From: Thiomonas sp.
GTDB taxonomy: Bacteria > Pseudomonadota > Gammaproteobacteria > Burkholderiales > Burkholderiaceae
Assembly: GCA_027443745.1 (NCBI GenBank)
Contig: DAIAZB010000736.1
Span: 1 to 5,148, forward strand
Length of the DNA stretch: 5,148 nucleotides
Direction: 5' to 3'
Shown: piece after piece, positions 1 to 5,148 of the stretch
Layout of the letters: each line of letters begins with the position of its first letter
Numbering within the stretch: position 1 is the first letter of the stretch
The notes under the pieces: model-generated
The model's database searches: none
What the model was told of the DNA's origin: nothing
Seen by the model: only the letters and a program-made list of their open reading frames with translations
Program-made: the position numbers and the translations under genes

Positions 1-1
1 G

Positions 2-907
2 GCCGAAATTGCCCGCCGTCTGCAGAACGCCGACACCGCCTCCATCGAGGCGCGCACGATTGCCAAGCAGTCGGCCGAGGCCTCGCGCGAACTGACGGCC
101 AGAGTGGCCGTGCTGGAGTCGCGCGAACAAGATCTGGTGGCCCAGCGTCAAGCGCTGCAGCAGATCTACCAGGACTTCGCCAAGAGCCGCGATGATGCCT
201 TTCTCGGCCAGACCGCCGAACTCATCGCGCTGGCGCAGCAGCAGGCCGAACTCACCGGTAGCCTGAGCCCGCTGGTGAGCACGCTGGAGTCGTCCGTGGC
301 GCGACTCAAGCGCGCCAGCAACCCGCGCGCCATCATGGTGTTGCGCGCCGTGCAACAGGATCTGAGCCGGCTCAAGAGCAGCGTCGCGCCCGATGTCCCC
401 GCCGCCGCGCAGCGCCTGGACGCGTTGGCCGCCCTGGTCGATCAGCTGCAGCCCCTGTCTTCGGCTGCGCCGCTGCAAGGCATGGCCGCCGGGCAGGCGG
501 CGATGAACGCCCAGCAGGGCGCATGGGGGCCGAACTGGGCGCCGTGGCTGGGTCGCTGGACGCATGCCGCATGGGAGCAGGTGCGCCAACTCGTCAGCAT
601 CACCAAGGTCGATCATCCCCATGCGCTGCTGATGGCGCCGACACAGACCGATTTCCTGCGTGAGAACCTCAAATTGCGGGTTCTCAACGCCCGGCTTGAC
701 CTGCTGTCGCGCAACGCCTCGGGCTACAAGTCCGACATGCGCAACATCGAGCAGGCGCTGCGCGACAGCTTCAACCTGCGCCAGCCGCGCACCCAAACCG
801 CCATGGCCCTGGCGCGGCAGGCGGGGCAAATCGATCTTGCTGCCCAGCCTGCCACCAACCTGCAATCGCTCGCGGTGCTGGCCACCCTCGGCTTGGGGAG
901 CAACTGA
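2..907 (+). CDS. hemX: HemX, C-terminal part (5' end cut by window edge)
   Basis: The frame is open from the left edge, so the true start lies outside; the GTG at 104 is an internal codon. The visible 301 residues match the HemX family (PF04375), membrane-anchored proteins of the heme locus that are often labelled putative uroporphyrinogen-III C-methyltransferase although that activity is not established. An alanine/glutamine/glutamate-rich coiled-coil stretch covers about residues 1-60 of the visible part. It is followed by the family block around YQDFAKSRD (residue 56 on) and a helical region rich in AQQQAEL and SVARLKRASNPR. The strongest signature is FLRENLKLRVLNARLDLLSR at residues 218-237. 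No membrane helix is visible, as expected, because the single anchor of HemX lies N-terminal. It overlaps hemY by one base. Whether the missing N-terminus is only the anchor or a fused HemD (uroporphyrinogen-III synthase) domain, as in some betaproteobacteria, cannot be seen. Confidence 0.93.
   Translation, partial: AEIARRLQNADTASIEARTIAKQSAEASRELTARVAVLESREQDLVAQRQALQQIYQDFAKSRDDAFLGQTAELIALAQQQAELTGSLSPLVSTLESSVARLKRASNPRAIMVLRAVQQDLSRLKSSVAPDVPAAAQRLDALAALVDQLQPLSSAAPLQGMAAGQAAMNAQQGAWGPNWAPWLGRWTHAAWEQVRQLVSITKVDHPHALLMAPTQTDFLRENLKLRVLNARLDLLSRNASGYKSDMRNIEQALRDSFNLRQPRTQTAMALARQAGQIDLAAQPATNLQSLAVLATLGLGSN
895..900 (+). promoter_or_regulatory. Ribosome binding site for hemY
   Basis: GGGGAG lies inside the last codons of hemX, six bases before the ATG at 907. 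Together with the one-base TGATG overlap it fixes the hemY start and implies translational coupling to hemX. Confidence 0.75.
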
Positions 908-2124
908 TGCGCTGGCTTGCCTGGGTGGTTGCACTGGCGCTAGCCGCGGCGCTGCTGGCCATGGCGGCCAGCGGCAGGCCCGGCAATGTGGCGATCCTGG
1001 TGCCGCCGTACCGCATCGACCTGTCGCTCAACCTGGCCGTGCTCTTGCTGCTGCTCGGCTTCGTCCTGTTCTACATCGCCATCCGTGCCTTCAGCCTCCT
1101 GCTCGGTCTGCCCCGCGCTGCGGCCCTGTTTCGCTCGCGACGGCGCATGCAGGTGGCGGCCGCGGCGCTGCACGAGTCGATCATGCATCTGCTGGGAGGG
1201 CGCTTTCGCCGCGCCGAGCGGGCGGCCGGCAAGGCTTCGGAAGTGGAGGCTTTCAAGCCCGGCGCGCTGCTGACTGCGGCACAGGCAGCGCAAGCGATGC
1301 AGGCCTATGAACGGCGCGATGCTTATCTTCAGGCCTTGCCTGGCCCGGCGCGCGAGACCGGCACGTTGATGCAGGCCGACTGGCAGATCGAGGCGCGCGA
1401 CGCTCAAGCCGCGCAGCTGGCCCTGCGCAGACTTTCCGGCGGCATGCAGCGTCGCACCCAGACCATGCGCCTTGCCCTGTCGGCCGCGCGCGCGCTGCAC
1501 GATCACGCCGAAGTCTTGCGCCTGGCCACCACACTGCGCAAGCATCATGGGCTGCACCCCACAGCGGCCCAGGCCATGATGCACGGTGCGGCGCTCGGCC
1601 TCATCCGCCAGGCCAACCACGACGCCGAGTCTCTGGACGTCCTGTGGAGGTCCTTCGACCCGGCCTTGCGACACGATCCTCAAATTGCCGTGGCAGGCGC
1701 TCGCGGTCTGTCCGCGGCCGGCCAGGCACAGCAGGCTCGCGCCCTGCTGGTCGAGGCTCTGCGCGCTCCCGGCGCCGAACCCGCGGCGTTGATGCCCGCG
1801 CTGCGCGGCATGCTCGCCGGCATCGACGCCCATTTCGTGGCCCAGGCCGAAGCCTGGATCGATCGCTGGCCGCAGGAAGCCCAGGCCTTGTTCCTTGCAG
1901 CGCGTGCCTGCGCCGAACTGGAGCTCTGGGGCAAGGCGCAACAGTATCTGCACAAGGCGTTGGAGCTGTGTCAGCCCGATGAACGCCGCCTGCGCGGGGC
2001 CATCCACGCGGCCTTGGCGCGTTTGCAGGAGCGCATCGAGCGAGAAGACCAGGCCGGACGGCATTGGCGATTGGCGGCGATGGACCTCACCAGCGACGAC
2101 TCCGCTGCGAACAGTGGCGCCTGA
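907..2124 (+). CDS. hemY: HemY, TPR-type inner-membrane protein of the heme locus
   Basis: This 405-residue protein belongs to the proteobacterial HemY family (HemY_N followed by tetratricopeptide-like helices). It is unrelated to the Bacillus HemY protoporphyrinogen oxidase. Two hydrophobic helices are visible at about residues 3-22 and 41-67. Between them lies the family signature GRPGNVAILVPPYRIDLSLN at 23-42. A basic stretch FRSRRR at 75-80 follows helix 2, which suggests the hairpin faces the periplasm and the rest is cytoplasmic. From about residue 85 the chain is alanine- and leucine-rich helical repeats of TPR type; the clearest late one is WGKAQQYLHKALEL, ending near residue 355. Length is close to that of the E. 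coli protein (about 400). The ATG is supported by a strong ribosome binding site and the one-base overlap with hemX. Its biochemical role is not settled; it is thought to act in late heme synthesis or its regulation through protein contacts. Confidence 0.93.
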   Translation: MRWLAWVVALALAAALLAMAASGRPGNVAILVPPYRIDLSLNLAVLLLLLGFVLFYIAIRAFSLLLGLPRAAALFRSRRRMQVAAAALHESIMHLLGGRFRRAERAAGKASEVEAFKPGALLTAAQAAQAMQAYERRDAYLQALPGPARETGTLMQADWQIEARDAQAAQLALRRLSGGMQRRTQTMRLALSAARALHDHAEVLRLATTLRKHHGLHPTAAQAMMHGAALGLIRQANHDAESLDVLWRSFDPALRHDPQIAVAGARGLSAAGQAQQARALLVEALRAPGAEPAALMPALRGMLAGIDAHFVAQAEAWIDRWPQEAQALFLAARACAELELWGKAQQYLHKALELCQPDERRLRGAIHAALARLQERIEREDQAGRHWRLAAMDLTSDDSAANSGA

Positions 2125-3277
2125 GGTGCTGCGGGCCCCGCTGCGGCGCTGGTTCGCCGTCCTGCTTCAGGAGCGTCTGCTGCTCATTTTCGGCCTGCTC
2201 GCACTGGTGCTCGGAGTGGTCGATCCGCGCCCCTGGAGCCACTACCGTGGCTGGCTCGACCTTCCCACCCTGTTGGGGCTGGTGGCCTTGCTCGTGAGCA
2301 TCGAGGCCATACGCAGCAGCGGCTATGTTCAGCAGGCAGCGCGGGCTCTGACCCGGCGCATGCACAGCCTGCGCGGACTGGCACTGCTGCTGGTGAGCGC
2401 CGCCGCTTTGCTGTCGATGCTGCTGACCAATGACGTCAGCCTGTTCCTGCTCGTGCCCCTCACCGTGGCGCTCGGCGCCGAAGCCGAGATCCCGGTGCTC
2501 AGGCTGGTGATCTTCGAGGCGCTGGCGGTCAATGCCGGCTCCACCCTGAGCCCCATCGGCAATCCGCAGAACCTGCTGCTGTGGCAGCGTTCGAGCTTGT
2601 CGATGCTCGAGTTCCTCGCTGCCATGGCTCCCGCTTTCCTGGTGATGGCGGCCTTGCTGCTGGCCCTGACCTGGTTTGCATTTCCCGTCCGAGCCTTGCG
2701 ACTGGGTGCAAGCGATGCGGCGTCCGCGCCGGGGTCGGCGCGCGATCCCGAGCCCACACGCCCCTTGCTCGGCGCGGTCGCGGGCCTGCTGCTCGCAGCC
2801 ACCGTGGTTTTGCCCCAGGAGGGTCGCGCCTCGCTGGCTTGCGGCGCGGTGCTGGCGGTTTTCGCGTTGGTTGACCGCAACGTGCTGAAGCGCGTCGACT
2901 GGCTGCTGCTGGCAACGTTTGCGGCCATGTTCCTGGGGTTGGGGCATTTGGCGCAATGGCCTCCGGTGCAGGCGCTGGTGCAGGCCCTGGACTGGAAGCA
3001 GGCCTGGGTGATGTTTCTGGGCGGCACGCTGCTGTCGCAGGTCATCAGCAACGTGCCCACCGCCGTGCTGCTATCGCACTACACCACAGACTACACCGCG
3101 CTGGCCGTGGCCGTGAACGTTGGCGGCTTTGGCCTGGGCATCGGTTCTCTGGCCAACTTGATTGCGCTGCGCCTGGAAGGCAGCCAGGGCGCGCTTGCAG
3201 CCTTCCACCGCACCAGCGTTCCATTCCTGTTGGTTTGTGCGCCACTGGTCTGGCTGGCGCAGCACGCCCTGGCCTGA
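2114..3277 (+). CDS. YbiR-like permease of the CitMHS / ion transporter superfamily
   Basis: This encodes a polytopic inner-membrane protein of 387 residues if it starts at the GTG at 2114. Hydrophobic segments lie near residues 20-36, 50-66, 86-104, 107-122, 166-190, 217-234, 239-254, 261-280, 297-312, 326-350 and 368-386. Superfamily motifs are clear: LTNDVSLFLLVPLTVAL at 104-120, AVNAGSTLSPIGNPQNLLLW at 138-157, then the second-half counterpart SQVISNVPTAVLL at 308-320 and NVGGFGLGIGSLANLIALR at 335-353. These pairs form the two substrate/ion re-entrant regions in the CitMHS/ArsB/NhaD/SLC13 group. The sequence resembles E. coli YbiR as I recall it, a putative transporter of unknown substrate and similar length (about 372). 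There is no ATG in this frame near the hemY end. GTG 2114 overlaps hemY by 11 bp; GTG 2126, just after the hemY stop, would give 383 residues. Neither has a good ribosome binding site, so translation probably depends on ribosomes finishing hemY. The substrate is not predictable. Confidence 0.88.
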   Translation: MAPEVLRAPLRRWFAVLLQERLLLIFGLLALVLGVVDPRPWSHYRGWLDLPTLLGLVALLVSIEAIRSSGYVQQAARALTRRMHSLRGLALLLVSAAALLSMLLTNDVSLFLLVPLTVALGAEAEIPVLRLVIFEALAVNAGSTLSPIGNPQNLLLWQRSSLSMLEFLAAMAPAFLVMAALLLALTWFAFPVRALRLGASDAASAPGSARDPEPTRPLLGAVAGLLLAATVVLPQEGRASLACGAVLAVFALVDRNVLKRVDWLLLATFAAMFLGLGHLAQWPPVQALVQALDWKQAWVMFLGGTLLSQVISNVPTAVLLSHYTTDYTALAVAVNVGGFGLGIGSLANLIALRLEGSQGALAAFHRTSVPFLLVCAPLVWLAQHALA

Positions 3278-3432
3278 CGGCGGGCCCGTATCGTCGGGCT
3301 GCCCACAGGCCTGGCTTGCGGGGTGGGCCCCATGCCTTGCGCAGCAGCTCGCAGCCAGCAGGCGCAGCCAGTCGAGGTTGTGGGTCGATGTCTCCAGCGC
3401 AGGCAACAGGCACATGTCAGAATGCTGCTTTG

Positions 3433-3451
3433 CGCTGGACTGGGTCCAGCG
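3433..3451. repeat. Perfect 8-bp inverted repeat upstream of cysM
   Basis: CGCTGGAC at 3433-3440 and its exact complement GTCCAGCG at 3444-3451 are separated by TGG. As RNA this would form a tight GC-rich hairpin with a three-base loop. It lies 75 bp before the cysM start and lacks a following T-run, so it is not a standard intrinsic terminator. It could be an operator, a 5'-leader hairpin of the cysM transcript, or the 3' end of the hem-permease transcript. The repeat is certain; its function is inferred. Confidence 0.5.
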
Positions 3452-3517
3452 GCGACCGCGCTGCCACATCCCCCGGGATTGCGCCGCCACGCTGGGCGGA
3501 CCACGTGCAGGCCATAC

Positions 3518-3521
3518 GGAG
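3518..3521 (+). promoter_or_regulatory. Ribosome binding site for cysM
   Basis: GGAG lies five bases before the ATG at 3527. It decides that start over the out-of-frame ATG at 3522 and over upstream in-frame start codons back to 3323. Confidence 0.65.
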
Positions 3522-3526
3522 ATGCC

Positions 3527-4429
3527 ATGCCCTACCTCACCCTCGAACAAACCGTCGGCAACACCCCCCTGGTGCAACTGCAGCGCATCGCCGGCGCGGA
3601 CAACGCGCGGCGTGGCAACGTCATTCTCGGCAAGCTCGAAGGCAACAACCCCGCAGGCTCGGTGAAAGATCGCCCGGCGCTGTCGATGATCCGCCGGGCG
3701 CAGGAGCGCGGCCAGATCAAGCCGGGCGACGTGCTGATCGAGGCCACCTCCGGCAACACCGGCATCGCCCTGGCCATGGCTGCCGCCATCCTCGGCTACC
3801 GCATGGTCCTCGTCATGCCCGAAGACCTGAGCATCGAACGCGCCCAGACCATGAAAGCCTATGGTGCCGAACTCCTTCTCACTCCCAAGGCCGGCGGCAT
3901 GGAGTACGCCCGGGATCTGGCCGAGCAGATGCAGCGCGACGGCAAGGGCTTGATGCTCGACCAGTTCGCCAACGCCGACAACCCGCGCATTCATTTCGAG
4001 ACCACCGGCCCTGAAATCTGGCGCGATACCGAAGGCCGCATCACCCATTTCGTCAGTGCCATGGGCACCACCGGCACCATCACCGGCGTGTCACGCTATC
4101 TCAAGACCCGGAACGAGGCCGTGCAGATCATCGGTGCCCAGCCCGACGAGGGCTCGCGCATTCCCGGCATTCGCAAATGGCCGCAGGAATACCTGCCCAA
4201 GATTTACGAGCCGCAGCGCGTGGATCGGCTGGAGTACGTCAGCCAGAGCGCGGCCGAAAGCATGGCGCGCAAACTCGCGCGGGAAGAGGGTTTGTTCTGC
4301 GGCATCAGCGCCGCCGGCGCCTGTGAAGTCGCACTGCGCATCGCCCGCGAGGTGGACAACGCCACCATCGTGTTCATCGTCTGCGATCGCGGCGACCGCT
4401 ATCTGAGCACCGGGGTGTTTCCGGCATAG
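3527..4429 (+). CDS. cysM: Cysteine synthase B (CysM)
   Basis: This 300-residue cytoplasmic PLP enzyme makes L-cysteine from O-acetylserine and sulfide. The CysM class can also use thiosulfate to form S-sulfocysteine. The N-terminus TLEQTVGNTPLVQLQRI is typical of the family. The PLP lysine is K47 in NNPAGSVKDR. The substrate-binding loop TSGNTG is at 74-79, and the glycine/threonine-rich PLP phosphate loop GTTGTITG is at 180-187. S261 in CGISAAGA is placed to contact the pyridine nitrogen. The C-terminal CDRGDRYLSTGVF (286-298) and the total length, near E. coli CysM (303) and shorter than CysK (about 320), favour CysM over CysK. EGSRIPGIRKWPQEYLP at 208-224 is also CysM-like. The start is set by GGAG five bases upstream and by alignment of the N-terminus. 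It appears complete and active. It is separated from its neighbours by 249 and 483 bp, so it is likely transcribed alone. Confidence 0.96.
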   Translation: MPYLTLEQTVGNTPLVQLQRIAGADNARRGNVILGKLEGNNPAGSVKDRPALSMIRRAQERGQIKPGDVLIEATSGNTGIALAMAAAILGYRMVLVMPEDLSIERAQTMKAYGAELLLTPKAGGMEYARDLAEQMQRDGKGLMLDQFANADNPRIHFETTGPEIWRDTEGRITHFVSAMGTTGTITGVSRYLKTRNEAVQIIGAQPDEGSRIPGIRKWPQEYLPKIYEPQRVDRLEYVSQSAAESMARKLAREEGLFCGISAAGACEVALRIAREVDNATIVFIVCDRGDRYLSTGVFPA

Positions 4430-4723
4430 CGTGTGATCTCGACGTTGCACTGAAAGCTTGGGGCGTCCAAGGCGTAGGGGCCGTCGCGCCCGCCATCAAC
4501 TGAGCGGTCAAGCCCAATTTGCTGCGAAAGTTGGTCTGCCCTCCAGACAGCGGTCGAACAGCGGAACTTGCCTTGCAGTGTGGCAGTTTTACTCAGCTCA
4601 TTCTTCCGCAACCAGCCCGCGAAAGCCGCAATGTTTCACGGCCGGAGGCGCCAGAGATTGCGTGCGGGATCCAGCGCCAACTTTGATGTGTATCAGCCTG
4701 CGATGGAATTGGGACCCTAAACT

Positions 4724-4748
4724 AGCATTAAAAATACCGCTTAATGCT
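4724..4748. repeat. Perfect 8-bp AT-rich dyad, possible operator
   Basis: AGCATTAA at 4724-4731 is exactly complemented by TTAATGCT at 4741-4748, with nine bases between. The right arm is directly followed by TTGACT (4749-4754), a 5-of-6 match to a sigma-70 -35 hexamer, but no good -10 lies at 16-18 bases. The arm spacing (about 17 bp centre to centre, one and a half helical turns) is within the range bound by dimeric regulators, though two full turns are more usual. A weak terminator hairpin is possible, but the stem is AT-rich and the following T-run is interrupted. The dyad is seen; the operator role is inference. Confidence 0.4.
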
Positions 4749-4902
4749 TTGACTTTTACCAGCACATTTGCATGGAACTGACAACACGCGAATTGTGAAA
4801 GGACGTGTCTCCGGAGCGCCCTACTGGGGTTGGCGAGTGGATCTTCTACGCCCTCATCCCAACGCAAAAATGCTGAGGCGAGCAGCGGCTCACCCGTGAT
4901 CC

Positions 4903-4908
4903 GGAGGG
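4903..4908 (+). promoter_or_regulatory. Ribosome binding site for the last gene
   Basis: GGAGGG ends four bases before the ATG at 4913. It is the best ribosome binding site in the right half of the window and fixes the start of the truncated membrane protein gene. Confidence 0.7.
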
Positions 4909-4912
4909 TCTG

Positions 4913-5148
4913 ATGGTCAATATCTATGCGGGCATGATTGCGATGGTTGGAATTTTTCTGATCATGGGTATCGGTTTTTTTGTCATTTCCCAAAGCACGG
5001 CAGACGAAGATGCCGCGAAGGTGACCCGCAGTGTCTACCGGGTGCGGAAATATTGGTTTTTCGCGCTCACGCTGATCCTCCTCGTCATTCTTGGCTTCAC
5101 GATGCCGCGTGCCCCGAATCTCGATCGGTTCAGGGAAGCACCGCAGGC
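4913..5148 (+). CDS. Two-helix membrane protein N-terminus, possibly cytochrome c oxidase subunit II type (3' end cut)
   Basis: The frame runs through the right edge, giving 78 complete codons. There are two strong membrane helices, at about residues 4-26 (IYAGMIAMVGIFLIMGIGFF onward) and 48-64. The linking loop is polar and carries R39, R43, R45 and K46 next to helix 2, so by the positive-inside rule it is cytoplasmic. That puts both the N-terminus and the chain after helix 2 (TMPRAPNLDRF onward) in the periplasm. This is the topology of subunit II of heme-copper oxidases, where a copper-binding cupredoxin domain follows helix 2. The length and spacing fit, but no diagnostic CuA residue lies inside the window, so another two-helix anchored periplasmic protein is possible. 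The start is supported by GGAGGG four bases upstream. The gene and its upstream region are less GC-rich than the hem and cysM genes, which may mean different ancestry. Confidence 0.6.
   Translation, partial: MVNIYAGMIAMVGIFLIMGIGFFVISQSTADEDAAKVTRSVYRVRKYWFFALTLILLVILGFTMPRAPNLDRFREAPQ

Larger units (their letters stand above)
3278..3526. other. Intergenic spacer between permease and cysM
   Basis: This 249-bp spacer remains GC-rich and contains no gene I can support. Short inverted matches exist just after the permease stop (GCCCG/CGGGC around 3287-3302), but no T-tract follows, so I do not call an intrinsic terminator. The cysM promoter must lie here unless cysM is read through from hemX-hemY. 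CAGAAT at 3418-3423 resembles a -10 element, but no fitting -35 sits 16-18 bases upstream. The one clear structure is the inverted repeat listed separately. Confidence 0.6.
4430..4912. other. 483-bp gap without a supported gene
   Basis: Open frames exist on both strands, but none has a recognisable family, a good ribosome binding site or codon use like the real genes. The first part (about 4440-4660) is GC-rich to moderate, with weak 5-bp inverted matches (CTTGG/CCAAG at 4457-4471; GTCTG/CAGAC near 4533-4547) and a repeated AGCGGTC core near 4504 and 4550. It reads like decayed or intergenic repeat DNA. The part at 4681-4800 is AT-rich (49 G+C in 120 by hand count), unlike everything to its left. 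The final 110 bases lead into the ribosome binding site of the last gene. No clear T-tract terminator for cysM was found. Confidence 0.6.

Noticed and set aside
940..2064. Long open frame on the minus strand opposite hemY (374 codons)
   Set aside because: It is the antisense shadow of a GC-rich gene; the protein is rich in Gln, Arg and Gly with no domain, while the plus-strand hemY is a clear family member.
1895..2113. Upstream extension of the permease frame to an ATG at 1895
   Set aside because: It would overlap hemY by 230 bp, and the added sequence is Arg/Ser/Trp-rich out-of-frame hemY, unlike any transporter N-terminus.
2087..2956. Minus-strand open frame opposite the permease (289 codons)
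   Set aside because: The product is a Gln/His/Arg-rich shadow of hydrophobic codons on the plus strand, with no recognisable domain.
3278..3416. Minus-strand frame with a LETST motif beginning near 3416, recalling the TsaB N-terminus
   Set aside because: Only five residues match, the sequence after it does not resemble TsaB, and the frame continues into the antisense of the permease.
3323..3526. Upstream extension of cysM to an in-frame start at 3323
   Set aside because: The added 68 residues are not CysM-like; the ATG at 3527 has a ribosome binding site and gives the normal family length.
4457..4471. Small CTTGG/CCAAG hairpin after cysM as a terminator
   Set aside because: The stem has only five pairs and no T-tract follows.
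4749..4777. Full sigma-70 promoter starting at TTGACT 4749
   Set aside because: The hexamers 16-18 bases downstream (CATGGA, ATGGAA, TGGAAC) are poor -10 elements, so only the dyad and hexamer are reported.
4458..4781. Plus-strand open frame in the gap after cysM (107 codons)
   Set aside because: It lacks a good start and ribosome binding site, matches no family I know, and its composition changes along its length as non-coding DNA would.
4598..4993. Minus-strand open frame of 131 codons across the gap and the start of the last gene
   Set aside because: Its N-terminal part is the antisense of the membrane helix codons of the last gene, and no domain is recognisable. A conserved homologue in relatives would change this view.

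Overview
The window is GC-rich DNA with tightly packed, co-directional genes, all on the + strand. The hemX-hemY pair and the sequence style of HemX, HemY and CysM point to a betaproteobacterium, most likely Burkholderiales. A sulfur-oxidiser such as Thiomonas is possible, but the sequence does not prove genus.

Positions 1-3277 look like one transcription unit. It opens with the C-terminal part of HemX, cut by the left edge. HemX overlaps HemY by one base (TGATG junction). The HemY stop then lies at the start of a YbiR-like permease of the citrate/arsenite (CitMHS, ion transporter) superfamily, which probably uses a GTG start overlapping hemY by 11 bp. HemX and HemY are inner-membrane proteins of the heme biosynthesis locus. 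The permease has no known link to heme; its position suggests coupled expression, not shared function.

Positions 3278-3526 are a 249-bp spacer with no supported gene. It holds a perfect 8-bp inverted repeat upstream of cysM. cysM (3527-4429) is a complete cysteine synthase B with all key PLP-enzyme motifs visible, including the CysM-type C-terminal signature.

Positions 4430-4912 form a 483-bp gap with no convincing gene. Its first part looks like degenerate intergenic sequence. Its middle (4681-4800) drops to about 41% GC (49 of 120 by hand count) and contains a perfect 8-bp dyad abutting a TTGACT hexamer. This is the best candidate control region for the last gene.

The last gene (4913 to the right edge) is cut after 78 codons. 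It encodes a membrane protein with two N-terminal transmembrane helices. The topology fits a cytochrome c oxidase subunit II-type protein, but the diagnostic copper-binding domain would lie outside the window. I see no CRISPR array, rRNA, tRNA, intact insertion sequence or convincing intrinsic terminator, and no clear evidence of a new system. The most open questions are the permease substrate and the AT-rich control region with its downstream membrane gene.
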